From the NCBI GenBank assembly GCA_033398695.1, contig CM065817.1, positions 63,662,001 through 63,726,000 of the forward strand: a stretch of 64,000 bases of DNA, written 5' to 3'. A program made the position numbers and the translations under genes. This document shows, in pieces, positions 10,804 through 23,733 of this stretch. This DNA comes from Orobanche coerulescens (Eukaryota > Streptophyta > Magnoliopsida > Lamiales > Orobanchaceae). The notes beneath the pieces are model-generated. The model ran no database searches and was not told the DNA's origin. It saw only the letters and a program-made list of their open reading frames with translations. Each line of letters opens with the position of its first letter. Within the stretch, counting starts at the first letter, position 1.

Positions 10804-11645
10804 GAACCTCAAAACTTCATGTATTCATTGTCCAACAACATCTCTACAAGATTACCCCATCTCCAGCCGCGGAAGGGAAGAAAGGAAGTGAGAAATGGCT
10901 GAAGAAAAACGCTGCCAGGCCTTAAATAGGCCGACTGCCGGTCGGGTTACGTACGTAACCGGCAATGGCTTACGTACGTAACCGGCCATGGCCGAACTCC
11001 CTGCCTGGAAATGCCGGAAGCGTTACGTACGTTACCGGACAGGGCCTTACGTACGTAACCGTCCTTACGTACGTAACTTCCGATCACTACCGCACGTTAC
11101 TCGGCCAGGGCTGGCCTGGCCCGAGCATGCCCGGCCATGACTCGGCCGGGACCAACTCCGACGGCCCGAACGACCCCGAAACCCGAACCTGAGTACGAAT
11201 CGAAGATACGGTTACGAAGTACTCGCAAAGACGAATCCGAGTACTAAGAGAACACACGATTCCGACCACCCGAAGGCTCGAAATTCGACAACGGAAAGTA
11301 ATTACCCCAAACTTTGGGAAATTATGAAAATGGCCCAAAACGCCCGAAAATCACGATACGTGATCGAAACACCAAGCCAAAGCTCGCAACATGAATATTA
11401 ACATTAAATGAACTTACGAGAAAGTCGAAACAACAGTTTCGGACGAGATTCGCAAGAATCGAACTCAAGTGCGGAAAAACCGCTAAAAAGCACGGAACTC
11501 AACAAAACGACACCGAAACGAACTCGGATGACAAAAAGTGCAGAATTAATCATTCTCATAATGACGAAACAGTCATGAGCAAGTCGTCAAAATGGACTTC
11601 CGCCGAAAAAAAAAAATACCAGAAATCGAAATCACGGGTATTACA
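10804..11645 (-). mobile_element. C1 left LTR, part 2 (element-5' end)
   Basis: Resumes after A2 with the same text as 16410 onward in the right LTR. Ends CGGGTATTACA at 11645. Contains a TATA-like box (TATTTAAG on the minus strand, 10921-10928) and the palindrome array just upstream of it (10946-11106). Confidence 0.9.
10946..11106 (-). repeat. Array of TTACGTACGTAA palindromes in C U3
   Basis: Five near-identical copies of TTACGTACGTAAC (one as TTACGTACGTTACC), with a sixth degraded copy (GCACGTTACTCGG). They lie directly upstream, in element sense, of the TATA-like box. In the right LTR (16546-16700) the same places read TTACGACGAATCG, losing the palindrome. Confidence 0.75.
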
Positions 11646-11682
11646 TTCTACCCCCCTTAAAAGAAGTTTCATCCCGAAACTT
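11646..11682 (-). other. C1 polypurine tract and adjacent hairpin
   Basis: TTCTACCCCCCTTAAAAG (reversed PPT) followed by the hairpin AAGTTTC-ATCCC-GAAACTT (11664-11682). The same arrangement occurs in B1, B2 and D with different stem and loop bases. Confidence 0.75.
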
Positions 11683-12666
11683 AAAATAAGTAGGGAGAAG
11701 CAATATCCACTGTCAGGAAAACTCGACGAGATACCCAAAAACCGAAAACTCGCGCCCGACGGCGAAACGCTGCAAGAAATGCAAAGGAACATATGGCGTG
11801 AAAACACGCTCCACGACGACCAACACAACGCCACCGATAGAGAAATAATAAAACCAACAAGTGACAAGCGTCATCAAACAGGTAATACAACCAAGTCGAT
11901 TATCCGAAAAATCACAAAACACAACGAACGAAAATCGATATGATTGACCACCCCAACGGTACATCAATCAAAAAGCGAGCCAATCGCTGAAGAAATACGG
12001 AATTCCACCGCTCAAGGGTTGGAAGATCGAAAACAAGACAAATTTCCCGAATATAAGGAAATTAGGAAGGAGTCTGAATGCTCAACAATCACGAAACGAG
12101 ATCAACAAAAACCGAACAATCAAACGATCGAACCACAACGGTCGAGACAACAAAAATCGAACAATCATGTTCGAATCACGAAGAACAATAAAATTCAAAC
12201 AACAACTCCCGTGTTCACGCCTCTACCTGCACAATATATGATCCGGTAAAAGCAACAAGATGTGCATTCATATAAGATCCACAGGAAAGGGAATAGCAAT
12301 AGAAAAGTCACAACGACAAACGAGTTATTCCGAAATAATACCACACTCGCTCGATCAACAAAAGCAAGGGGCAGGACAAGCTCAGAAATGTCAACGAACA
12401 TAAACGAGTCGACAGAGTCGAAAACACAAGAGTTCCAAATCTGATCCACTTCGAATAAGAGAACTAATAGAACCAAAAGATGTTACATCCGAACAATGTT
12501 CACAAGTATCGAACCGGACTCGGAAAAGTCACAGCGATAACCAGATCGACCCAAAACAAGATCACAGCTCGTTCGAACGATGAAACCGAAATACAGAACA
12601 AGTTCAGAAAGTGTCAACGAACACGAGCGAGTCGATAGAATTGAGAAAGAGAAAATGCAGAAGCCA

Positions 12667-12730
12667 AAAATAATACGGGTATTATATTCGACCCCTTCTA
12701 AAAGAAGGTCGCCCCCGCAACTCACAACAG
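12667..12730 (-). repeat. Second PPT/LTR-end-like block in C1
   Basis: CGGGTATTATATTCGACC followed by CCTTCTAAAAGAAGG parallels the true LTR/PPT junction CGGGTATTACATTCTACC followed by CCCCTTAAAAGAAG at 11635-11665. A diverged duplicate about 1 kb inside the internal region. Confidence 0.5.
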
Positions 12731-14410
12731 CGAAATCAAGGTGACGACACAACAAGCAACCGACAGAAACATCCTTCGAAGGTCTCTCAAAGCCGATTCC
12801 GATGACTGTGCTGAAGCGCGAACTCCGAAAGTCTCGGTAGCCAATTCGCAAAACTAAATTCGGTGTCCCTCGAGTCCACACTTGAAATGTGTTATCGACG
12901 AGAAGGACAATTTACATGTGCATGCCCCGGCACATCACGGTTGAGACGCCTCGGCTCGGCATACCGAATATACAAATGCTAGATACAATGGGGCATAACG
13001 TCGCAAAACAACATAGCGGAGATGCCAACTCAGCACAACAAGGAATCATAATACATATCATATACAACGATTATCATCGTAAAATAATACACACAAACAC
13101 TACAGCAACGACGGTATCGTTCGGCGACCTCAACGGCCCGAACAATAACCAGCACATAATTACAAACATTATGAAACAATCACATATGTACACAAACGTA
13201 CAAACCCAAGCTTTAACAGCTCACACAGGTGCGATAACACGCAAGCCACCATGAAATGACAACATTAAGGATCGTCATCACACCTCCCACAAGGGCTAAC
13301 AAAATATATGCGTGGCGAACGACTCGACGCTCACGCCACCAATTCAATCACAATTCGGGGTTAACACCGTAACGAATGTTCGAAAACCATACACGCATTT
13401 CCGGTCCGCAAACAGGAATGATAGGTTTTAAAAACGAAAACCACATTCTGAAAACAGTTTGGAAACAACAGTTGATCTGAGTATCATTTTACAAAAAGTA
13501 GTACAAACACCATTATCGAGACTTTGAAAATCATCTTGCGTTTGAACAAAAATGAGAACACCTTTCTTTTAGTGAAAAACATTCAAAATATTCGACCCTC
13601 GGGTCTAAGTAAAAATGTTTTTAAATCAATGAAAATATCTCAAAACATTTCGGTCCTCGAGGTAGAAAATTTTGAAACATATTGTGGCATCTTGGACGTA
13701 CCACGAGAAAATAATTCATTTTAAGAGTACGTCTCGAAATTTATTTTCTAAGATACTCAAGTTTTTCAAGGATAATTCAATGGGCTAGAATGCCCAAAAA
13801 TTTCAGGTAATTACACGGAATATTATAACGCCGTGGGCCCCACGCCAGAACCCACCAAGATAAAACCATTTACAAAAACGCCAAAAAGGCCGATGATGGT
13901 AATATTTCAAAAACTCACAAAAGCCATTTACAAAATTCTAAATACCGTCATAAGAATTTCGCCAAAATGATCAAGGCCATAACGCCAAAAATTCGGTTAA
14001 GGAATTGGTTTTCGAAATAAAACTCAGTCGATAAAATACCGAAAGCCATTACAAAAGAACTCACGCAGCGGATAAAAGAAATACAGTTCAACATGCACAA
14101 TCCATCAACACTACTCCTCATATGAACGAAATATGAGGGTCGAATAACCACATATCAAGAAATCAAAATCCATAAGAGGATTCCGTCAATTAACTCATAA
14201 TCATAAAAATAGCTCGTGTCACACGAGGCACAACACAAAGAAGGGAGACTTACATCCACAAGTCGCACGAAGATGATGATTGCCCACGATACTAATCACG
14301 ACCAACCAACTCAGACTACGCGTCGCGACACGACTCAGTCAGATAAAATCCGACGAGACAAAAACTCAATAGACACCACTGACCCGACAACCTAGGTTTC
14401 CACAACCTAA

Positions 14411-14422
14411 GCTCTGATACCA
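14411..14422 (-). other. C1 primer-binding site (initiator Met tRNA)
   Basis: The minus strand reads TGGTATCAGAGC, an exact match to the standard plant tRNA-iMet PBS, three bases from the LTR start at 14426. Confidence 0.88.
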
Positions 14423-14782
14423 TTCTGTAACACCCCCAATCCGCTCAGGGATATTACACGCCGTAGAACCTTTCCTCAAGGATCTACCAGGCTGGTAACA
14501 ACAAACGAACAAACTCGACAATGCCTTTAAGGCTAAAAAGACTCAGTAGACCGATTTGGCCTTTCAATAAATACATACAACTCAATTACAATACATGCCC
14601 ACGCAGGGGTCGAATACAACACACTCCGCATAACGGGAAAGAAAATCAGCAATGAAATAAAATACAACTAAACCAATAACATCATACGGGTCCTCGTGTG
14701 ATTAGTATCGTTCATCTTTCATCATCCTTCGTGCCGACCCTGTGCTATGCTACAAAACCTGAATGCAAAAATAGACATCCAC

Positions 14783-14825
14783 CCCCCGAATACTCGGGGG
14801 TTAGCAAAACTCCACTGTTTTGCTA
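14783..14825 (-). other. Twin hairpins, right C LTR copy
   Basis: Exact second copy of the two hairpins at 4630-4672, although nearby sequence has changed. Confidence 0.7.
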
Positions 14826-15179
14826 GTGCAAGAACAAAGTGCAAATACGTGCCATACAATTCACATTTCACAAATAACAATAACCAGGAATCCTTAAAAA
14901 TCCAAACGTGACGAAAAGTACTTCCCGAGGCAAGAGTTTGGTAAAACATTCTAAGACCGAAAGGTCACAAATCAAGGGAAAACAATTTATAAAGCAGTTT
15001 AAATTGCCATCGAGAGTTTTAATAGGAAACAATTTAGGATTACCGAATCCTTCGCATTCCAAAAATCAACAGGGTCACAGCCCAAAGGTTTTGTTTTCGC
15101 AAATAAAAACAACCATAATACACAAGGTTAAAACCCACGTCATGCGTCCTCGACGGACATAAAATACACACACACCCGT

Positions 15180-15770
15180 GAAGTTTCACTCGTGAATCCA
15201 GGTCGAAGCCAATGGAATTCCCTCCGTGGCCCCGTCGAACCCTCCCGAGGTGAGCAAACACATTCACAAAACATAAGCAACCGCACTCGTGAATCCGTGG
15301 CTATACCATCGACTCCTCCGTGATCCCATCGGACCTCCCGAGGTGAGCGAAAAACAATCACAAAATATATACACGTAGCGGTGAAGTTTCACTCGTGAAC
15401 CTGTGTCGAAGCCATTGGAATTCCTCCGTGGTCCCGCCGAACCCTCCCGAGGTGAGCAAACACATTCACAAAACACGTACTCACATCGCCAGACCGGACG
15501 AAGCCAAAATCCCACTCCGTGATCCCGTCGGACCTCCCGAGCCGGGCTAGCGAAATACTCAAGCACCACACGTCACCTAGGACCGGGACGAAGCCACGAA
15601 TCCCACTCGAGGCCTCGAAGGACCCTCCCGAGCTGGCTAGCGAATCAATCATGCACAAATAACATATCACAAAACAACACAAGCACCACACGTCGCCTAG
15701 GACCGGGACGAAGCCACGAATCCCACTCGAGGCCTCGAAGGACCCTCCCGAGCTGGCTAGCGAATCAAAC
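15180..15770. repeat. Tandem repeats inside C right LTR
   Basis: Counterpart of 5030-5640. Several units here have lost single bases next to CCC, GGG or CTAGG (for example CGCCAGACCGGACGAAG against CGCCTAGGACCGGGACGAAG). Confidence 0.78.
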
Positions 15771-17235
15771 TCAAGCACGAGTAACATATCACACCAATCA
15801 CAAAACACACGCGTTTTGAAAGCAAGCCTTTAACAAGGTTAAACCGAATCTTTCGAAAGTTCAATTCAAACGACAAAACAACCACATTTAGACGATCACT
15901 AATTATCATATCCACAAAACAAGAATTATATGGACAAGGTACTTGCCTCAAAATCGGCACGCAAGTATCCCGACGAACACGGCTCAACCGGAAAGCTTCG
16001 AAATGCCCGATGCTATCGAAACGGAAGACGACGACGAACGAAAGGGTTCAACACGGTTTCTTCGCAAGAAACATGACCCTAACATCATACAATCAATAAA
16101 TCATCGATCATACGAGGAAGAATAATCGTAGAACGCCCTAAAACCCCTCTAAGACATTTTACCGGACACCTTCAAGGCGTCGGTCAAGAACTCGACCCAA
16201 ACAACGAATCGATACGATCCAACCATGTAATAATAAAGGAAATGATATAATACATCTAAATATTCATCAATACATCATAATCCTAAGTTAAATCGGATTA
16301 AACGGATGAAAACAACCAAAACACCCAATTTCCCCAAAACTAGATTTCTAGGAAATCTGACCTGATTCGGTAGATCGGAGGATGTTATAGGACGGATGAT
16401 TGATGATATGAACCTCAAAACTTCATGTATTCATTGTCCAACAACATCTCTACAAGATTACCCCATCTCTATCCGCGGAAGGGAAGAAAGGAAGTGAGAA
16501 ATGGCTGAAGAAAAACGCTGCCAGGCCTTAAATAGCCGATCACGGGCCGTTACGACGAATCGCAGAATGGCTTACGACGAATCGGCCATGGCCGAACTCC
16601 CCGCCTGAAATGCCGGAAGCGTTACATACGTTATCGCCGTGGCCTTACGACGAATCGCCTTACGACGAATCGCCGATCACTACCGACGTTACTCGGCGGG
16701 TCGCTCGCCCGAGCATGCCCGCCATGACTCGCCGACCAACTCCGACGGCCCGAACGACCCCGAAACCCGAACCTGAGTACGAATCGAAGATACGGTTATG
16801 AAGTACGCGCAAAGACGAATCCGAGCACTAAGAGAACACACGATTCCGACCACCCGAAGGCTCGAAATTCGACAACGGAAAGTAATTACCCCAAACTTTG
16901 GGAAATTACGAAAATGGCCCAAAACGCCCGAAAATCACGATACGTGATCGAAACACCAATCCAAAGCTCGCAACATGAATATTAACATTAAATGAACTTA
17001 CGAGAAAGTCGAAACAACAGTTTCGGACGAGATTTGCAAGAATCGAACTCAAGTGCGGAAAAACAGCTAAAAAGCACGGAACTCAACAAAACGACACCGA
17101 AACGAACTCGGATGACAAAAAGTGCAGAATTAATCATTCTCAGAATGACGAAACGGTCATGAGAGAGTCGTCAAAACGGACTTCCACCGAAAAAAAAAAA
17201 ATACTGGAAATCGAAATCACGGGTATTAGATTGGG

Positions 17236-17666
17236 CAGCAGCGATGAACCAAATATTCTATCGAAAATATAATAATGCCGTAATTATTCGTTATACTTTT
17301 AAAAATAAGAAAGTTTTGAAATATCTTGTTTTGTATAAGTAAATCTTTTTTTTAAACCTCCTTAATTGTATAGTCCCATACCTATACAGTCTTGGAATAC
17401 CTCTCGTTCTGGTGAGAATTCGGTTCAGTCATGTCCCCCTCCGCCTAGAAGCCTTGTCAAGAGCCGCTCATTGTCCGTGCCCTTTTTCTTATTGCACCGG
17501 CAATCACTCCCCTTTCTCGGAGCCGCTCATTGTCCGTGCCCTTTTCTATTGCACCGGCGATCACTCCCCGCCCTCGTCGGCCCCGGGTGTCACATGTTCA
17601 CCAGCTTCCACTTGGTTCATCCCCAAATCTCACCGTACTGACAGAGTAATTACTCCGATACCATTC
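17236..17666 (-). mobile_element. D internal segment 0, PBS side
   Basis: Continuation of 3983-4270 after C1. Contains a two-copy direct repeat of about 58 bp around AGCCGCTCATTGTCCGTGCC (17461, 17520) and ends with the PBS complement ACTCCGATACCATTC. Non-coding. Confidence 0.9.
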
Positions 17667-19227
17667 TGTAACGCCCTGGCTTTCTTAATTAAAAAGAACG
17701 TTACACGGCTCAAATTTTTCCATAAAATTTTTCTATAAATTCGGAGTATTTGCGGAGGTATTTTAGTCAGTAAATATTCAATAAAACTCGTTTATTCAAA
17801 CATCAGTACAGTTTTACAAAAACATGGGAAATCACATATTCAGACATAGTCCGTTGAAATTATATTCGTTGAAGAACATCAAGTGTTTCGTAAAAATAAT
17901 AACAATTACGGCGACAACATCTTTTATTCTTTAGAATTTCATCATGTTGGGAGTATGTATTCATCTTCTGCTTGTCCCGATAGTCGATTCCTTAGCCTGA
18001 AAAATATAAACGACAAGGTGTGAGTACACGAGCATACTCAGTGAGATTAAACCCTTATAAATCGTCAAAATCATGTCGTGTAATGCACATAAAACATTCT
18101 TATCTGTGTGAGACTCGTCTCGGCTTTCTTTCATTCTTTCGACCCTCACGGTCGTCATGTTACACGACACAACGATGACCGTAACATATTAAAACAAGAT
18201 AACCTCACCTCGCTTGTCAAATCTTGAAATATCTTCCTTTGAATTTGGCTCGGTTGTCCTTCTTGGATCCCGGATACACTTCTCCTAGCACTTGAAAATA
18301 CTTTTTCATATTTCCGGTCATAAATTCTTGATGTAAAATCTGAAATCTCTTTGAGGACTTTTATCAAACACCTTTGAAAAACTGTCAGATTTGAGCTGTC
18401 TATTTTATCGGGATTTTTAAGGCCTTTTTAATTTTTGTAATAGAAATATGTTACGGGAGTTTTAAAGTAGAGGTTCATAGGTTCAAAATGATATATTATA
18501 TGTACAAAAATACGTCCGGTAACATGTATAAATAGGGGCTCAAATTCGGTTGAAAATCAACCTTACCCGGACAGCTGGAAGCATTATCCTGACAGTGGAA
18601 GCCTTATCCGGACACTGGCCGAGAAGCTTCGTCGGTCGTGACCGACCTTATCCGGACAGCTGGCCGAGAAGCTTCTGTCGGTCGCGACCGACCTTATCCG
18701 GACACCTGAACGAGAAGCTTCTGTCGGCCGTGACCGACCTTATCCGGACAGCTGGACAGCCTTATCCGGATAGTGGTCGAGAAGCTTCTGTCGGCCGTGA
18801 CCGGCATCTGTCGGTAGGCATGTCCGTCGGTGACCGGCAAATGTCGGTCAACTTAGCTCAGCCGGTTCGACCCCTTCCCGATGTCCAAATTCGATTTTCC
18901 GATCTGTTCCGGACTCGTCGGAGTTAAATCTTCGATATGCTCGGAACGGATTTTCGATAATATTAAAATAATAATTTAATATTATTTTTGCAATATAAGT
19001 GTTCAGAATGAAATTTTATCGTATCAAAATCGTTGAACTTTTCAAATCACTTTCATAAATTCTAAAAATGATCCTTATAATTCATTTTGAAATCTTTTCC
19101 TTTTAAGTCCTTCATTTTATGCTAGGAACGTATCGGTCCAAGTATCAGACAACCTATAAATATTAAAATCAAAATCCATGATCGTTAGCAAAATAAATAG
19201 TATTTAAATAAGTATTGAGGCGTTACA
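17667..19227 (-). mobile_element. D LTR1
   Basis: 1561 bp, TGTAACGCCCTGG to GAGGCGTTACA. Tandem-repeat block 18563-18855 upstream of the TATA region. Mild loss of bases at CCGG/CTG motifs. Confidence 0.93.
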
Positions 19228-19949
19228 ATCCTCCCCCCTTTAAAAAATTTCGTCCTCGAAATTGAGCTTCGTAAAGAACTTTGAAAATCTATATCAAATC
19301 TTGTATGAGTATTTTCATCAATAACTTTAAAAATATCGTGCCAGCAAAAACATCACTTTGAAACCTTTCCTTGAAATCATATTTTGTTCCTTTAGGATAA
19401 CATTTAAACTTTCACATATCTTTTGCCGACACAATCATTCTATACTCATACCGAAATTTTAAGTCTTCATAAAAGAGTGAATGCTTGAAAACATTACCTC
19501 GGAGTCGACGTTGGGCAGCAGCGATGAACCATATATTCTATCGAAAATATAATCATGCCGTAATTATTCGTGATACTTTTAAAAATAAGAAAGTTTTGAA
19601 ATATCTTGTTTTGTATAAGTAAATCTTTTTTTTTTAAAACCTCCTTAACTGTATAGTCCCATACCTATACAGTCTTGGAATACCTCTCGTTCTGGTGAGA
19701 ATTCGGTTCAGTCATGTCCCCCTCCGCCTAGAAGCCTTGTGAGGAGCCGCTCATTGTCCGTACCGTTTTTCTTATTGCACCGGCAATCACTCCCCTTTCT
19801 CGGAGCCGCTCATTGTCCGTGCGCTTTTCTATTGCACCGGCGATCACTCCCCGCCCTCGTCGGCCCCGGGTGTCACATGTTCACCAGCTTCCGCTTGGTT
19901 CATCCCCAAATCTCACCGTGCTGAGAGAGGACTTGCTCCGATACCATTC
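19228..19949 (-). mobile_element. D internal segment 1
   Basis: 722 bp. Reversed PPT at 19228-19245, hairpin AATTTCG-TCCT-CGAAATT at 19246-19263, direct repeat of AGCCGCTCATTGTCCGT near 19745 and 19804, PBS complement GCTCCGATACCATTC at the end. No gag or pol. Confidence 0.92.
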
Positions 19950-21489
19950 TGTAACACCCTGGCTTTCTTAATTAAAAAGAACGTTACACGGCTCAAATTT
20001 TTCCATAAAATTTTTATATAAATTCGGAGTATTTGCGGAGGTATTTTAGTCAGTAAATCTTCAATAAAACTCGTTTATTCAAACATCAATACAGTTTTAC
20101 AAAAACATGGGAAATCACATATTCGGACAAAGTCCGTTGAAATTATATCCGTTGAAGAACATCAAGTGTTTCGTAAAAATAATAACAATTATGGCGACAA
20201 CATCTTTTATTCTTTAGAATTTCATCATGTTGGGAGTATGTATTCATCTTCTGCTTGTCCCGTTCGTCGATTCCTTAGCCTGAAAAACATAAACGACGAG
20301 GTGTGAGTACACGAGCATACTCAGTGAGATTAAACCCTTATAAATCGTCAAAATCATGTCGTGTAATGCACATAAAACATTCTTATCTCTGTGAGACTCG
20401 TCTCGGATTTCTTTCATTCTTTCGACCCCTCACGGGTCGTCATGTTACACGACACAACGATGACCGTAACATATTAAAACAGTATAACCTCACCTCGTTT
20501 GCTGAAATCTTGAAATATCTTCCTTTGAATTTGGCTCGGTTGTCCTTCTTGGATCCCGGATACGCTTCTACTAGCACTTGAAAATACTTTTTCATATTTC
20601 CGGTCATAAATTCTTGATGTAAAATCAAATCTCTTTGAGGACTTTTATCAAACACCTTTGAAAATCACGATTTGAGTCAGTCTATTTTATCGGGATTTTT
20701 AAGGCCTTTTTAATTTTTTAATAGAAATATGTTATGGGCGTTTTAAAGTAGAGGTTCATAGGTTCAAAATGATATATTATATGTACAAAAATACGTCCAT
20801 TAACATGTATAAATAGGGCTCAAATTCGATTGAAAATCAACTGCATCTGACACTGAAGCATTATCCTGACACCGAAGCCTTATCCTGACAGGTGGCCGAG
20901 AAGCTTCGTCGGTCGTGACCGACCTTATCCGGACAAATGCCGAGAAGCTTCGTCGGTCGCGACCGACCTTATCCTGACACTGAACGAGAAGCTTCGCTTG
21001 GTCGTGACCGACCTTATCCTGACAAATGATGACCTTATCCGGATAGTGGTCGAGAAGCTTCGTCGGCCGTGACCGAATCTGCCGGTAGGCATGTCCGCGG
21101 TGACCGCAAATGTCGGTCAACTTGGCTCAACCGTTCGACCCCTTCCCGATGTCCAAATTCGATTTTCCGATCTGCTAGGACTCGTCGGAGTTAAATCTTC
21201 GATATGCTCTAACGGATTTTCGATAATATTAAAATAATAATTTAATATTATTTTTGCAATATTAGTGTTCGTAATGAAATTTTATCGTATCAAAATCGTC
21301 GAACTTTTCAAATCACTTTCATAAATTCTAAAAATGATCCTTATAATTTATTTTGAAATCTTTTCCTTTTAAGTCCTTCATTTTATGCTAGAACGATCGG
21401 TCCAAGTATCGACAACCTATAAATATTAAAATCAAAATCCATGATCGTTAGCAAAATAAATAGTATTTAAATAAGTATTGGGCGTTAAA
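19950..21489 (-). mobile_element. D LTR2
   Basis: 1540 bp; start TGTAACACCCTGG, end GGCGTTAAA (C changed to A). The tandem-repeat block 20841-21120 is strongly altered: CTTCTGTCGG reads CTTCGTCGG and CCGGACAGCTGG reads CTGACAC or GGACAAATG. Confidence 0.92.
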
Positions 21490-22199
21490 ATCCTCCCCCT
21501 TTAAAAAATTTCGTCCTCGAAATTGAGCTCAGAAAGAACTTTGAAAATCTATATCAAATCTTGTATGAGTATTTTCATCAATAACTTTAAAAATATCGTG
21601 CCAGCAAAAACATCACTTTGAAACCTTTCTTTGAAATCATATTTTGTTCCTTTAGGATAACATTAAAAATTTCACATATCTTTTGCCGACACAATCATTC
21701 TATACTCATACAGAAATTTTAAGTCTTCATAAAAGAGTGAATGCTTGAAAACATTACCTCGGAGTCGACGTTGGGCCAGCCGATGAACCACATATTCTAT
21801 CGAAAACATAATCATGCCGTAATTATTCGTTATACTTTTAAAAATAAGAAAGTTTTGAAATATCTTGTTTTGTATAAGTAAATCTTTTTTAAACCTCCTT
21901 AATCAGTATAGTCCCATACCTATACAGCCTTGGAATACCTCTCGTTCGTGAGAATTGCCCACCATGTCCCCCTCCGCCTAGAAGCCTTGTCAGGAGCCGC
22001 TCATTGTCCGTGCCCTTTTTCTTATTGCACCGGCAATCACTCCCCTTTCTCGGAGCCGCTCATTGTCCGTGCCCTTTTCTATTGCACCGGCGATCACTCC
22101 CCGCCCTCATCGGCCCCGGGTGTCACATGTTCACCAGCTTCCACTTGGTTCATCCCCAAATCTCACCGTACTGACAGAGTAATTGCTCCGATACCATTC
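21490..22199 (-). mobile_element. D internal segment 2
   Basis: 710 bp with PPT, hairpin, direct repeat and PBS complement. Local scrambling at CAGCAGCG (21777) and CTGGTGAGAATTCGG (about 21945). Confidence 0.9.
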
Positions 22200-23733
22200 T
22201 GTAACGCCCTGGCTTTCTTAATTAAAAAGAACGTTACACGGCTCAAATTTTTCCATAAAATTTTTCTATAAATTCGAAGTATTTGCGGAGGTATTTTAGT
22301 CAGTAAATATTCAATAAAACTCGTTTATTCAAACATCAGTACAGTTTTACAAAAACATGGGAAATCACATATTCAGACATAGTCCGTTGAAATTATATTC
22401 GTTGAAGAACATCAAGTGTTTCGTAAAAATAATAACAATTACGGCGACAACATCTTTTATTCTTTAGAATTTCATCATGTTGGGAGTATGTATTCATCTT
22501 CTGCTTGTCCCGATAGTCGATTCCTTAGCCTGCAAAATATAAACGACAAGGTGTGAGTACACGAGCATACTCAGTGAGATTAAACCCTTATAAATCGTCA
22601 AAATCATGTCGTAATGCACATAAAACATTCTTATCCTGTGTGAGACTCGTCTCGGCTTTCTTTCATTCTTTCGACCCCTCACGGGTCGTCATGTTACACG
22701 ACACAACGATGACCGTAACATATTAAAACAAGATAACCTCACCTCGCTTGTCAAATCTTGAAATATCTTCCTTTGAATTTGGCTCGGTTGTCCTTCTTGG
22801 ATCCCGGATACACTTCTCCTAGCACTTGAAAATACTTTTTCATATTTCCCATAAATTCTTGATGTAAAATCAAATCTCTTTGAGGACTTTTATCAAACAC
22901 CTTTGAAAAATCACGATTTGAGTTGTCTATTTTATCGGGATTTTTAAGGCCTTTTAATTTTTGTAATAGAAATATGTTACGGAGTTTTAAAGTAGAGGTT
23001 CATAGGTTCAAAATGATATATTATATGTACAAAAATACGTCCGTAACATGTATAAATAGGGGCTCAAATTCGGTTGAAAATCAACCTTACCCGACAGTGG
23101 AAGCATTATCCGACAGTGGAAGCCTTATCCGGACACCGCCGAGAAGCTTCGTCGGTCGTGACCGACCTTATCCGGACACCGCCGAGAAGCTTCGCCGGTC
23201 GCGACCGACCTTATCCGACACTGAACGAGAAGCTTCGTCGGCCGTGATCGACCTTATCCTGACAAATGGACAACTTTATCCGGATAGTGGTCGAGAAGCT
23301 TCGGCCGTGGACCGCATCTCGCTTAGGCATGTCCGTCGGTGACCGGCAAATGTCGGTCAACTTAGCTCAGCCGGTTCGACCCCTTCCCGATGTCCAAATT
23401 CGATTTTCCGATCTGTTCCGGACTCGTCGGAGTTAAATCTTCGATATGCTCGGAACGGATTTTCGATAATATTAAAATAATAATTTAATATTATTTTTGC
23501 AATATAAGTGTTCAGTAATGAAATTTTATCGTATCAAAATCGTTAACTTTTCAAATCACTTTCATAAATTCTAAAAATGATGCTTATAATTCATTTTGAA
23601 ATCTTTTCCTTTTAAGTCCTTCATTTTATGCTAGAACGATCGGTCCAAGTATCGACAACCTATAAATATTAAAATCAAAATCCATGATCGTTAGCAAAAT
23701 AAATAGTATTTAAATAAGTATTGAGGCGTTACA
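22200..23733 (-). mobile_element. D LTR3
   Basis: 1534 bp. Altered tandem-repeat block 23080-23360. It shares with LTR2 several losses: AAATCTGAAATC to AAATCAAATC, GTATCAGACAACC to GTATCGACAACC, GGAACGTATCGG to GAACGATCGG. Confidence 0.92.

Larger units (their letters stand above)
11646..14425 (-). mobile_element. C1 internal region, non-coding
   Basis: 2780 bp between PPT and PBS. Frames here (for example minus-strand 12483-12881 and plus-strand 12889-13254) show no retroelement motif and low-complexity composition; I treat them as chance. Two stretches resemble LTR termini: 12667-12730 (LTR start plus PPT) and about 13805-13860 (LTR end, with GCCGTGGG and ACCCACCAAG as in B LTRs). It may contain the remains of an older element copy. 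Confidence 0.75.
4271..17230 (-). mobile_element. C1: LARD-like non-autonomous LTR retrotransposon containing A2
   Basis: LTRs of about 2.8 kb at both ends. TSD TTGGG at 4266-4270 and 17231-17235, and the flanks rejoin to the uninterrupted D sequence CGACGTTGGGCAGCAG. Orientation is minus: a perfect initiator-Met PBS (14411-14422) lies beside the right LTR and a reversed polypurine tract (11646-11663) beside the left LTR. The 2.78-kb internal region holds no protein I can recognise. Shared termini, PBS and PPT with B suggest it uses B-type enzymes. A2 (with its extra TSD copy) was inserted in the left LTR later, because the right LTR is uninterrupted at the same site (16405-16409). Confidence 0.93.
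14426..17230 (-). mobile_element. C1 right (5') LTR
   Basis: 2805 bp, starting TGTAACACCCCCAATCC and ending CGGGTATTAGA (penultimate C changed to G). It repeats the twin hairpins (14783-14825) and the tandem-repeat block (about 15180-15770). Differences from the left LTR are mostly small indels concentrated at 15290-15550 and 16530-16740, not spread evenly. It carries the empty A2 site GATGATATGAACC (16402-16414). Confidence 0.92.

Noticed and set aside
12889..13254. 121-residue frame in the C1 internal region as a possible gene
   Set aside because: No recognisable motif, low-complexity Asn/Thr/His-rich composition, antisense to the element, single copy here.
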